DNA from: Comamonadaceae bacterium
GTDB taxonomy: Bacteria > Pseudomonadota > Gammaproteobacteria > Burkholderiales > Burkholderiaceae_C
DNA length: 11,476 nt
Assembly: GCA_947454695.1 (NCBI GenBank)
Contig: CANGMW010000055.1
Location: 1 to 11,476 of the forward strand
Direction: 5' to 3'
In this document: positions 1 to 6,792 of the stretch, piece after piece
Layout of the letters: each line of letters starts with the position of its first letter
How positions within the stretch are numbered: the stretch's first letter is position 1
The notes under the pieces: model-generated
What the model saw: the letters and a program-made list of their open reading frames with translations, nothing else
Database searches by the model: none
What the model was told of the DNA's origin: nothing
Program-made: the position numbers and the translations under genes

Positions 1-1032
1 AAGCTGACCGAAGGCGACCGCTCTGCACGCATGCGTCGCGACGCTGGTCCGTGGAACGCTGAAAAATTCGGCCGCAAAGCAGCCAAACAATTTTTGTGGA
101 TTGTGCTTGCGCTGTGGACTGGTTTCACTTTTGTGGGCTACTTCACACCCATCCATACGCTGGCAGCCGAATTCGCCAGCTGGAACCTGGGTTCCTGGGA
201 AATTTTCTGGACCTTTTTCTACGCGTTTGCCACCTACGGCAACGCAGGCTTCATGCGCGAGCAAGTGTGCAAGTACATGTGCCCCTATGCACGCTTTCAG
301 AGTGCCATGTTCGACAAAGACACGCTCATCGTCACCTACGACAAAGAACGCGGCGAACCGCGTGGTGCGCGCAGCAAAAAGGCTGATCTCGCCACTCTTA
401 ATCTAGGTGCCTGCGTGGACTGCAGCCTGTGCGTGCAGGTGTGCCCTACCGGAATCGACATCCGCAACGGCCTGCAGTACGAGTGCATCGGTTGCGGTGC
501 ATGTGCCGATGTATGCGACACGGTAATGGACAAGGTGGGCTACCCGCGCGGTCTGGTGCGTTACACCACCGAACACGCTTTGCAGCAAAAGTGGACCAAG
601 GCACAAACCATCAGTCACATCTTCAGACCACGGGTGCTGATATACACCGCGATCCTGGGCGTTGTGGTGGTGGCCATGGGCATCAGCCTGGCGCTTCGCA
701 TACCGTTCAAGGTAGACGTTGTGCGCGACCGCGGCACGCTGGCGCGCATTGCCGAGGGCGGCAAGATCGAGAACGTGTTCCGCATTCAGGTTATGAACGC
801 AACCGAAGCAACGCAACGCTTCCACATTTCTGTAGACGGCATGCCGGACCTCAAGGTCGCCAGCGAAGAAGACGTGACCATCGAGTCTACCCAATCGCGC
901 TGGGTACCTGTGCGCCTGCAGCTTCCGTATGAGGGTGCACAGAGCGGGTCTCACACGATTCACTTCAAGATCGAAGCACCGGACATCGGCAAAAGCGTGA
1001 CGGAAAAAGCGGTTTTCATTGTTCCCCGTTAA
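1..1032 (+). CDS. ccoG: Cytochrome c oxidase accessory protein CcoG (5' end outside window)
   Basis: Polyferredoxin membrane protein needed for maturation of cbb3-type cytochrome oxidase; in studied bacteria CcoG acts as a cupric reductase feeding Cu(I) into assembly. The frame is open from base 1, so the ATG at 31 is internal and the true start lies upstream; 343 residues are visible of a family usually near 470. Seen here, numbering from base 1: a CKYMCPYARF motif (C90, C94), then two ferredoxin-like clusters, C138-x2-C141-x2-C144-x3-C148-P and C162-x2-C165-x2-C168-x3-C172, enough for two [4Fe-4S] centres. Hydrophobic helices lie at about bases 91-150 and 637-700. The last 110 residues are a hydrophilic, probably periplasmic Ig-like FixG_C domain. 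The ccoNOP genes are expected upstream, outside the window. The next gene starts 26 bp downstream. Confidence 0.95.
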   Translation, partial: KLTEGDRSARMRRDAGPWNAEKFGRKAAKQFLWIVLALWTGFTFVGYFTPIHTLAAEFASWNLGSWEIFWTFFYAFATYGNAGFMREQVCKYMCPYARFQSAMFDKDTLIVTYDKERGEPRGARSKKADLATLNLGACVDCSLCVQVCPTGIDIRNGLQYECIGCGACADVCDTVMDKVGYPRGLVRYTTEHALQQKWTKAQTISHIFRPRVLIYTAILGVVVVAMGISLALRIPFKVDVVRDRGTLARIAEGGKIENVFRIQVMNATEATQRFHISVDGMPDLKVASEEDVTIESTQSRWVPVRLQLPYEGAQSGSHTIHFKIEAPDIGKSVTEKAVFIVPR

Positions 1033-1058
1033 GCAGCAAAGCACCAAGGAGACAAAAA

Positions 1059-1343
1059 ATGACTAAAAGACTGATGTGGATTGCATGGCCCTCGTTTCTG
1101 ATGGCGGCAGTCTTGGAGCTGGTGGTGTTTGCCTTTGTGGATCCGCAGGATCTGCATTGGCTGGGCGGCAATCTGGAAATCAGCAGGCAAACTGCTTACA
1201 CCGCAGGGTTCTTTTTGTTCTGGAGTGTTACCGCACTGACAGGCGCCTTGACGACGCTCCTGTCCATGTCGCCGTTTGAGGTGAACCGCTGCCCTATGCC
1301 TGTCTGTGAGCGGCCTGACACCTGCAAGGTTCAGCAACGCTAA
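1059..1343 (+). CDS. Small two-helix membrane protein with Cys-rich tail, downstream of ccoG
   Basis: A 94-residue protein of unknown function. The start is supported by AAGGAGA six bases before the ATG. It sits 26 bp after ccoG, so it is probably co-transcribed with it. Two hydrophobic segments (about residues 8-27 and 46-68) flank a short loop, followed by a polar C-terminal tail carrying three cysteines in the pattern C78-x4-C83-x5-C89 (CPMPVCERPDTC). Proteins of this size are common behind ccoG in Burkholderiales, from memory, but I know of no assigned function. It is in the place where fixH/ccoH would often be found, yet it is shorter and does not look like FixH. The tail could bind a metal, which would suit a cbb3 assembly locus; that is inference. 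The terminator downstream makes it the likely last gene of its operon. Confidence 0.8.
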   Translation: MTKRLMWIAWPSFLMAAVLELVVFAFVDPQDLHWLGGNLEISRQTAYTAGFFLFWSVTALTGALTTLLSMSPFEVNRCPMPVCERPDTCKVQQR

Positions 1344-1397
1344 CCTGCCTTCGCCGTGGGGCGCACATCAGATAGCTTGTGCCAAATCAAACAATCT

Positions 1398-1437
1398 GGG
1401 GATAAAGCCATGCCGGCTTTGTCCCCTTGTTATTTGT
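1398..1437 (+). terminator. Rho-independent terminator of the ccoG operon
   Basis: A hairpin with a 12-bp stem pairs 1398-1409 (GGGGATAAAGCC) with 1415-1426 (GGCTTTGTCCCC) across the five-base loop ATGCC, with one T-G wobble. It is followed immediately by the T-rich run TTGTTATTT. This is a strong intrinsic terminator on the plus strand, 55 bp after the small membrane protein stop, separating the ccoG transcript from the DUF3149 gene. The rest of 1344-1489 shows no gene and no promoter that I can call with confidence. Confidence 0.85.
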
Positions 1438-1489
1438 CATGCGCAAGGCGACAACAAAGCTCAGACTGGGTCTTTTCAAGGAGTCTGAG

Positions 1490-1639
1490 ATGAAATTGCT
1501 TACCGACCTTTTTACGACCGACTATGGAATCATGAGCATCAGCGGCATTGCCTTCATGCTGTGCATGGCAGCCTTCTTCATCTGGTACTTCAACCACAAG
1601 ATGGCTGAAGCGCCGCCGGCAGATTCGAAAACGAAATAG
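1490..1639 (+). CDS. DUF3149 small single-helix membrane protein
   Basis: A 49-residue protein starting MKLLTDLFTTDYGIMS, which matches the DUF3149 family of short betaproteobacterial membrane proteins as I recall it. One transmembrane helix covers about residues 15-34, followed by a short polar tail ending in charged residues. I chose the ATG at 1490 because AAGGAG (1478-1483) lies 6 bases upstream; a longer reading from a TTG at 1427 would begin inside the T tract of the terminator and is unlikely. The function of the family is unknown. It is convergent with the sigma-54 regulator, with only 3 bp between the two stop codons and no terminator in the gap. Confidence 0.8.
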   Translation: MKLLTDLFTTDYGIMSISGIAFMLCMAAFFIWYFNHKMAEAPPADSKTK

Positions 1640-1642
1640 CGC

Positions 1643-2986
1643 CTATTTCAAAGTCTTTAGCCGGCGGTACAGCGATCGTTGGCTAATGCCCAGATGTTGC
1701 GCAAGTTCAGCTCGGCTTCCCACATGACTCTCAACGAATGCACTAAGCGCGGCGCGTTGTGCATCCTTCAGTTTGGAGGAAGCCGAGCCTGTTACTTCTT
1801 TAGCAATGTTTCGCTCTGCGAGGGTATCGATACCTGTGACTTTTGAAGCCTGAGTTCCGGTGCCGAATTGCAAGCCACGCTCCAGATCGCGAGCGCTTAT
1901 TGTGTCGCCATCGCACAGTACGGCAGTACGTTCCAGCAGGTTGCGAAGCTCACGCACATTCCCCGGAAAATCTTGCTCTTTAAGCATTCGCAGTGCTGCA
2001 CTGCTCAAGCGCAATGTGCGCGCAGGGTTCATTCGCTTTAGCAGCGCGTCACACAAAAGTTCAATATCCTCCCTACGTTCGCGAAGGGCCGGCAGATGGA
2101 TGGGAAAGGTGCTCAACCGGTAGTAAAGGTCCTCTCTGAAGGCACCCTGCGACACCATCTGAGTCAGATTTCTATGGGTAGCCGAGATAACGCGAATATC
2201 TGCATGTCGCAACTCCGTGCTACCCACCCGGCGGTACGTTCCTGATTCGAGCAGACGCAATAATTTGACTTGAATTGCGAGTGGGATGTCGCCAACCTCA
2301 TCCAGAAACAAAGTACCTCCGCCAGCAGCTTCAACCAACCCGCCGCGTGCAGTATTCGCACCGGTAAAGGCGCCGCGTTCATGCCCGAACAATTCGGACT
2401 CAAACAGATTCTCGGGCATGCTGGCACAGTCCACCACCACCAGTGGCTTGTGCGCGCGTGTACTTGCCTCGTGTACCCCTTGCGCGACCAACTCCTTACC
2501 GGTTCCGGACTCACCCAACAGAAGCACGGTGGCCATGGTCGGCGCAACTCGCGCCAACACGGCCAGCATCGACTGGAAAGCAGCTGAGCGCCCAATGAGC
2601 CCGCGCGCCGACGGCTGGCCCTGAGCGACCCGCAACGGCTCCATCTTCTCCACGTAATAGGCTTGCTTGCCTGACGCATCGGTAATCGGGGCCAGTTCGA
2701 TATTGATGTACTCCTCTCCCTTAGCCGTGTGATGCAGATGCATGACACGCTCGCGGTGTCCGGATTCGCGTGCTTTGGCCAGTGGACACGATTCTCCGGC
2801 CTGGTCACACGGCACGTTGAAGTGGTGAGATACCTCGTAACAGGTACGCCCAACCACGCTTTGCGCCTGACCGAATTGCTGCCGGTAGGCGGCATTGGCA
2901 GCCAGTATCCGATACCGGGTATCAAACAGGATGTGGGGTTCGCTGAGGCCCTCCAGAAACGAAATTAGCTCCGACAGTTGCTTCAT
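1643..2986 (-). CDS. Sigma-54-dependent enhancer-binding regulator with Cys/His-rich PAS domain
   Basis: A 447-residue NtrC-class activator without a receiver domain. Order: N-terminal PAS domain (about 5-120); AAA+ domain (about 128-355) with Walker A GESGTGKE (158-165), the sigma-54 contact loop GAFTGA (205-210), Walker B GGTLFLDE (223-230) and FREDLYYRL/LPALRERREDI (283-308); then a linker and a C-terminal Fis-type helix-turn-helix (about 405-445, HLGISQRSLYRRL). The PAS core carries C49, H54, C60, C67 and H77 in the pattern CYEVSHHFNVPC-x6-CPL, suggesting a bound metal, Fe-S or haem, or redox cysteines. I chose the ATG at 2986 because AAAAGGA lies a few bases upstream; a TTG five codons earlier overlaps that ribosome binding site. 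It diverges from the bd operon, whose promoter is of sigma-54 type, so the bd operon is its probable target. Exact ortholog name unknown. Confidence 0.93.
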   Translation of the reverse strand: MKQLSELISFLEGLSEPHILFDTRYRILAANAAYRQQFGQAQSVVGRTCYEVSHHFNVPCDQAGESCPLAKARESGHRERVMHLHHTAKGEEYINIELAPITDASGKQAYYVEKMEPLRVAQGQPSARGLIGRSAAFQSMLAVLARVAPTMATVLLLGESGTGKELVAQGVHEASTRAHKPLVVVDCASMPENLFESELFGHERGAFTGANTARGGLVEAAGGGTLFLDEVGDIPLAIQVKLLRLLESGTYRRVGSTELRHADIRVISATHRNLTQMVSQGAFREDLYYRLSTFPIHLPALRERREDIELLCDALLKRMNPARTLRLSSAALRMLKEQDFPGNVRELRNLLERTAVLCDGDTISARDLERGLQFGTGTQASKVTGIDTLAERNIAKEVTGSASSKLKDAQRAALSAFVESHVGSRAELAQHLGISQRSLYRRLKTLK

Positions 2987-3016
2987 CGCGATCCTTTTCA
3001 ATTACCAGTTAGTTTA

Positions 3017-3030
3017 TGCCATTAATGGCA
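3017..3030. promoter_or_regulatory. Upstream activator dyad 1 (perfect 14-bp palindrome)
   Basis: TGCCATTAATGGCA is a perfect palindrome. Its centre is about 140 bp upstream of the predicted start of the cyd transcript, a normal distance for an enhancer bound by a sigma-54 activator. It also lies only 31 bp upstream of the start codon of the divergent regulator, so binding could repress that gene. The assignment to this regulator is inferred from position. Confidence 0.7.
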
Positions 3031-3035
3031 CAAAC

Positions 3036-3049
3036 TGCCATTTTTGGCA
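3036..3049. promoter_or_regulatory. Upstream activator dyad 2
   Basis: TGCCATTTTTGGCA repeats the TGCCA/TGGCA arms of dyad 1 with a TTTT centre. The two dyads are 19 bp apart centre to centre, nearly two helical turns, so dimers bound to both would lie on roughly the same face of the DNA, as is common for NtrC-class activators. A further lone TGCCA half-site follows at 3054-3058, 18 bp downstream of the left arm here, possibly a degenerate third site. Confidence 0.7.
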
Positions 3050-3137
3050 CTTATGCCAATGCTATTGATGATCTGATGTCATTACCGAAATGTATCTAAC
3101 TCTTTGAATTCATTGAACTTTTTCGCAATGTGACGCA

Positions 3138-3153
3138 TGGCACGGTTCTTGAC
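3138..3153 (+). promoter_or_regulatory. Sigma-54 (-24/-12) promoter for the cyd operon
   Basis: TGGCACGGTTCTTGAC matches the RpoN consensus TGGCACGNNNNTTGCW except for A in place of C in the -12 GC. The invariant GG (3139-3140) and the -12 G (3151) have the required 10-base spacing. Transcription would start near 3163-3165, giving an untranslated leader of only about 18-20 bases before cydP. It lies downstream of the two dyads and divergent to a sigma-54 activator gene, which strongly supports the call. Confidence 0.85.
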
Positions 3154-3182
3154 AGTAATTACCTGCATAAGCATCTACTGCC

Positions 3183-3365
3183 ATGAACCTTTCCGATCGA
3201 ACTTTGATTCAAAAACTAGCCTTGGTGCTGGCTCTCAAACTCGTCGTTTTGTTTGCGCTCTGGTGGTGGTTTGTGCGCGACCACGGCGTGCAGGTGGATA
3301 GCAGCGGCGTTGCCGCGCAGTTACTGCAAGCAGCACCACTTACGACACGAGGACTCAATAAATGA
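3183..3365 (+). CDS. cydP: Cytochrome bd oxidase small subunit CydP
   Basis: A 60-residue single-helix protein. A short polar N-terminus is followed by a hydrophobic helix (about residues 12-30, with a run of Trp) and then the charged segment VRDHGVQVDSSGVAAQLL. This shape, and its place directly upstream of cydA, match the small protein CydP found before cydAB in many proteobacteria; its exact role in the oxidase is not settled. There is no good Shine-Dalgarno sequence before the ATG and the predicted leader is short, so initiation may be weak or unusual. Its stop overlaps the start of cydA in ATGA, so translation of the two is probably coupled. Confidence 0.8.
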   Translation: MNLSDRTLIQKLALVLALKLVVLFALWWWFVRDHGVQVDSSGVAAQLLQAAPLTTRGLNK

Positions 3366-4918
3366 TTTCGGAACAACTAGTAGACCTGTCCAGGCTGCAG
3401 TTCGCAGCCACTGCGCTTTACCACTTTCTCTTTGTGCCTCTCACCATCGGCATGGTGTGGATTCTGGTAATTATGGAAAGTGTTTATGTGATGACGGGCA
3501 ACGTCATCTGGAAAGACATGACGCGCTTTTGGGGCAAGCTATTTGGCATTAACTTCGCGCTGGGCGTGACCACCGGTATCACGCTGGAGTTCCAATTCGG
3601 TACCAATTGGGCCTATTACTCGCATTACGTGGGTGACATCTTCGGCGCACCTCTGGCAATCGAAGGCTTGATGGCCTTCTTCCTTGAGTCGACCATGATC
3701 GGGCTGTTCTTCTTTGGATGGGACCGGCTCAGCAAAACCCAGCACTTGATGGTGACCCTGCTCATGGCGGTGGGCACCAACCTGTCTGCCCTGTGGATTC
3801 TGATAGCGAATGGCTGGATGCAAAACCCGGTGGGCGCCGAGTTCAGTTACCAAACCATGCGCATGGAAATGACAGATTTCTGGGCCGTGGTGTTTAACCC
3901 GGATGCACAGGCCAAGTTTGTGCACACAGTATCTGCCGGCTACGCGACCGGCTCCATGTTTGTCCTGTCTATATCCAGTTGGTACTTGTTAAAGAAACGG
4001 GATGTCGAATTTGCTAAACGCAGCTTTCGCGTGGCTGCCGCGTTTGGTTTGGCATCAGTATTGAGCGTAATCGTGTTGGGTGACGAATCGGGCTACACCG
4101 TGGGTGAAGCGCAGCAAACCAAGATGGCCGCACTCGAAGCCATGTGGGAAACCAAGCCTGCGCCCGCACCGCTCACCTTGGTGGCCAGCATTAATGAGAC
4201 AGAGCAAAAGAACAACTGGGAGGTCGAGATACCCTGGGTGATGGGCTTGATCGGCACACGCTCCGTTAGCAAAGAAATTCCGGGCATCCATGAAATCAAG
4301 GCCAAGAACCGCGAGCGCATTGTGCGGGGTATCGTCGCGGTGAATGCACTGGAAGTCCTGCGTACGAACAGGGATGACGCCATTGCCAAACGAACTTTTG
4401 AAACGCATAAGGCTGACCTGGGCTTTGGCCTGCTGCTAAAAAAATATGTAGTCGACGTCAACACGGCGACACCTGAAATCATAGAGCGCGCGGTTAACGA
4501 CACCGTGCCACGGGTGACGCCCATGTTCTGGGCCTTCCGGCTCATGGTGGGGCTTGGCTTTGCCATGCTGTTGCTATTCGGCTTGGCGTTCTGGAGCACC
4601 TTGAAATCTGCCTGTATGCAGAAGCCGTGGTTGCTTAAAGCAGCCTTATGGATGTTGCCAGCGCCCTGGCTTGCCTGCGAACTGGGTTGGTTTGTCGCGG
4701 AGTATGGCCGCCAGCCTTGGACAATTTATGGAGTGCTGCCCACGCACCTGAGCGTATCCACCCTCAGCGTGAACAGCTTGTATGGCTCACTAGCGGGCTT
4801 CATCACTTTTTACACCGTGTTGCTGGTGGTGGAGATGTTCCTGATGGTCAAGTTTGCGCGCATGGGCCCCGGCAGCCTGGGCACAGGCCGTTACGACCAA
4901 GAACCACAGATCGCATAA
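3362..4918 (+). CDS. cydA: Cytochrome bd ubiquinol oxidase subunit I
   Basis: The haem-bearing subunit of cytochrome bd, an inner-membrane quinol oxidase that reduces oxygen to water without pumping protons and works at low oxygen or under inhibitors of haem-copper oxidases. At 518 residues it is close to E. coli CydA (522). The haem ligands are all present at a constant +2 offset from E. coli: H21, H188 and M395. Conserved acids E101 and E109 are in EGLMAFFLEST, and the quinol-site residues K254 and E259 are in QQTKMAALEA. The GRQPW motif is at 449-453. The periplasmic loop between about 240 and 385 is long, so this is the L (long Q-loop) type rather than the short CioA type. GAGGA lies 8 bases before the ATG, which overlaps the cydP stop. 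Confidence 0.98.
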   Translation: MISEQLVDLSRLQFAATALYHFLFVPLTIGMVWILVIMESVYVMTGNVIWKDMTRFWGKLFGINFALGVTTGITLEFQFGTNWAYYSHYVGDIFGAPLAIEGLMAFFLESTMIGLFFFGWDRLSKTQHLMVTLLMAVGTNLSALWILIANGWMQNPVGAEFSYQTMRMEMTDFWAVVFNPDAQAKFVHTVSAGYATGSMFVLSISSWYLLKKRDVEFAKRSFRVAAAFGLASVLSVIVLGDESGYTVGEAQQTKMAALEAMWETKPAPAPLTLVASINETEQKNNWEVEIPWVMGLIGTRSVSKEIPGIHEIKAKNRERIVRGIVAVNALEVLRTNRDDAIAKRTFETHKADLGFGLLLKKYVVDVNTATPEIIERAVNDTVPRVTPMFWAFRLMVGLGFAMLLLFGLAFWSTLKSACMQKPWLLKAALWMLPAPWLACELGWFVAEYGRQPWTIYGVLPTHLSVSTLSVNSLYGSLAGFITFYTVLLVVEMFLMVKFARMGPGSLGTGRYDQEPQIA

Positions 4919-4929
4919 CAGGAAACATC

Positions 4930-6066
4930 ATGTTTGACTATTCAACTCTCAAGATCATCTGGTGGCTGCTGGTCGGCGTACTACTGGTGGGCTTTGCCAT
5001 CATGGACGGCCACGATATGGGCGTGGGCACCTTACTACCTTTTGTGGGCCGCAACGATCTGGAGCGCCGCGTCGTGATCAACACTGTGGGGCCGCACTGG
5101 GATGGCAATCAGGTCTGGTTCATCACCGGCGGCGGCGCCATCTTTGCGGCTTGGCCACTTGTGTATGCCACTGCCTTCAGCGGTTTCTACTGGGCAATGC
5201 TGTTAGTTCTTTGGGCGCTTTTCTTCAGGCCTGTGGGTTTTGACTACCGCAGCAAGATTCACAACGCAAACTGGCGCAGCACATGGGATTGGGGCTTGTT
5301 TGTGGGCGGCTCTGTACCACCGCTAATTTTCGGGGTGGCGTTTGGTAATCTGTTGCAGGGCGTGCCCTTCCAGTTTGATACGTTTATGGTGTCCACCTAT
5401 ACCGGAACTTTCTGGCAATTACTCAACCCCTTTGCCCTGCTGGCAGGTGTTGTCAGCAGCGCCATGATCACCATGCAGGGCGGCACGTATCTCGCACACC
5501 GCACTGAGGGTGTCATTCAGGAGCGCACCATCCGCGTAGCGTCCGGCGCAGCACTGGTCATGGTGCTGGCGTTCATCAGTGCTGGCGTGTGGTTGCAAAG
5601 CCTGGATGGCTATCAAATCACGTCGGCAATAAGCCCCAACGCATTGCCCGACCCCATGACCAAAACCGTGGTCCGCGCGGCCGGTGCATGGATGGTCAAC
5701 TACGGCAAGCAGCCCTTGCTGTGGGTGCTGCCCGCGCTTGGCGTGGCCGGTGCACTTCTGGCCGCACTACTGATGCGCATGCGCTTAACACTGAGTGCGT
5801 TCATTGCCTCATCGCTGGCTGTTGTAGGCGTGATCGGCACTGCCGGTGCGTCTATGTTTCCGTTCATCATGCCGTCAAGCTCTATGCCTGGCGCAAGCCT
5901 GACCGTGTGGGACAGCGTCTCTAGCCACCTTACCTTGGGCATCATGTTCTGGGCCACGATGGTTTTTATGCCGCTCATCATTTTTTACACGTCCTGGGCC
6001 TACCGCGTCATGCGCGGAAAAGTAACAGCGGCCTACATTCTGGAGCACGACCATGCAGCCTACTAA
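4930..6066 (+). CDS. cydB: Cytochrome bd ubiquinol oxidase subunit II
   Basis: The second core subunit of cytochrome bd, a multi-helix membrane protein pairing with CydA. It has 378 residues, almost the same as E. coli CydB (379). Seen here: the N-terminal signature GFAIMDGHDMGVG (21-33) and the conserved block GPHWDGNQVWFITGGGA (54-70), then GFDYRSK and further hydrophobic helices to the C-terminus. The ATG at 4930 is preceded by AGGAAA and lies 11 bp after the cydA stop. The same frame is open back to 4648 but that part lies within cydA and is not coding. The last 14 bases overlap the start of the Rieske gene, which is unusual because cydX normally follows here. Confidence 0.98.
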   Translation: MFDYSTLKIIWWLLVGVLLVGFAIMDGHDMGVGTLLPFVGRNDLERRVVINTVGPHWDGNQVWFITGGGAIFAAWPLVYATAFSGFYWAMLLVLWALFFRPVGFDYRSKIHNANWRSTWDWGLFVGGSVPPLIFGVAFGNLLQGVPFQFDTFMVSTYTGTFWQLLNPFALLAGVVSSAMITMQGGTYLAHRTEGVIQERTIRVASGAALVMVLAFISAGVWLQSLDGYQITSAISPNALPDPMTKTVVRAAGAWMVNYGKQPLLWVLPALGVAGALLAALLMRMRLTLSAFIASSLAVVGVIGTAGASMFPFIMPSSSMPGASLTVWDSVSSHLTLGIMFWATMVFMPLIIFYTSWAYRVMRGKVTAAYILEHDHAAY

Positions 6067-6652
6067 CCCACCCGGACAAAACGATGAGCGTCGCAAATGG
6101 CTGCTGATGACAGGAGCCCTTGCCGGCGTAGGGGCAGCCGCCACCGCCGTGCCCTTTGTGTCCAGCTTTGCACCCAGCGAACGGGCGCGTGCCATGGGCG
6201 CCAGTGTCGAAGCAGAAACTGCGGACATTGCTGAGGGCTCCGTCAAGATGGTGGAGTGGCGTGGCAAGCCGGTCTGGATACTGCGCCGCACCCCGGAAAT
6301 GCTGGCCCAACTACCCAGCTTAAATGACAAGTTGGTAGACCCCGAGTCAAAGCGCGAGCAACAGCCGATGTATGCGCAAAACATCCAGCGTTCCATCAAA
6401 CCGGAGCTTCTGGTTGTCGTTGGTATTTGCACTCACTTGGGATGCTCGCCCAACGCCGTGCCCAAGGGTAGCGCCAATCCCAGCGTGGGTGCTGACTGGC
6501 CGGGCGGATTCTTTTGTCCATGCCACGGCTCGACCTTTGACCTGGCAGGCCGGGTCTACAAAAACAAGCCGGCACCCTCCAATCTGGAAGTGCCCCCGCA
6601 CAAATACCTCACCGCCGGCAAGTTGCTAATTGGTGAAGACGATGCAGCCTGA
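6053..6652 (+). CDS. Rieske [2Fe-2S] protein of bc1 type, inside the cyd operon
   Basis: A 199-residue protein that looks like PetA, the ubiquinol-cytochrome c reductase iron-sulfur subunit. The N-terminus has a twin-arginine motif (R13-R14-K-W-L-L) before one hydrophobic helix (about 16-38), the usual Tat-exported, membrane-anchored layout. The cluster boxes are intact: CTHLGC (C126, H128, disulfide C131) and CPCHGSTFD (C155, disulfide C157, H158). The serine that tunes the cluster to high potential is present (S160); the tyrosine two positions later in mitochondrial proteins is Phe162 here. WRGKPVWILRRTPE and AGRVYKNKPAP are typical of betaproteobacterial PetA. GGAG sits 7 bases before the ATG, within cydB, and the overlap is 14 bp. 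No cytochrome b or c1 gene is nearby. It is probably a paralog of the PetA in the usual petABC operon, or has a separate role with the bd oxidase; which is unknown. Confidence 0.93.
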   Translation: MQPTNPPGQNDERRKWLLMTGALAGVGAAATAVPFVSSFAPSERARAMGASVEAETADIAEGSVKMVEWRGKPVWILRRTPEMLAQLPSLNDKLVDPESKREQQPMYAQNIQRSIKPELLVVVGICTHLGCSPNAVPKGSANPSVGADWPGGFFCPCHGSTFDLAGRVYKNKPAPSNLEVPPHKYLTAGKLLIGEDDAA

Positions 6653-6672
6653 GTGCTGAGATAGGAAACAAC

Positions 6673-6792
6673 ATGTGGTACTTCGCCTGGATTCTTGGTG
6701 TCGGCTTTGCCGTGCTGCTGGCTATATTGAATGCGATGTGGGGTGAAAACGAAGAAGCGCGCGCGCTTGCGCGCAAACAGGATCATTCCTGA
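6673..6792 (+). CDS. cydX: Cytochrome bd oxidase small subunit CydX
   Basis: A 39-residue single-helix protein beginning MWYFAWILG, the hallmark start of CydX (YbgT), the small subunit that stabilises the haem site of cytochrome bd. The helix spans about residues 4-22 and is followed by the conserved WGENEE stretch and a charged tail. AGGAAA lies six bases before the ATG, in a leader (AGGAAACAACATG) very like that of cydB (AGGAAACATCATG). It is normally next to cydB; here the 600-bp Rieske gene separates them. The stop overlaps the next start codon by one base (TGATG). Confidence 0.95.
   Translation: MWYFAWILGVGFAVLLAILNAMWGENEEARALARKQDHS

Noticed and set aside
403..1047. Long minus-strand open frame opposite ccoG
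   Set aside because: It is antisense to clearly coding ccoG sequence, has a His/Ala/Val-rich shadow composition and resembles no known protein.
1427..1489. 21-residue extension of the DUF3149 protein
   Set aside because: It would start at a TTG in the T tract of the terminator; the ATG at 1490 has a good ribosome binding site and matches the family start.
2164..2925. Second minus-strand frame overlapping the sigma-54 regulator
   Set aside because: A frame-shadow of the regulator, which has all expected motifs in the other frame; Trp/Cys/Arg-rich composition.
3060..3085. Possible FNR/ANR site around ATTGATGATCTGAT
   Set aside because: Only the left half TTGAT is present; the right half ATCAA is missing at the required spacing.
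4648..4929. Upstream extension of the cydB frame
   Set aside because: It lies within cydA in another frame. The ATG at 4930 has a ribosome binding site and gives the normal CydB N-terminus and length.
6053..6652. Start of a full petABC (bc1) operon
   Set aside because: The next genes are cydX and ybgE; no cytochrome b or cytochrome c1 sequence is present.
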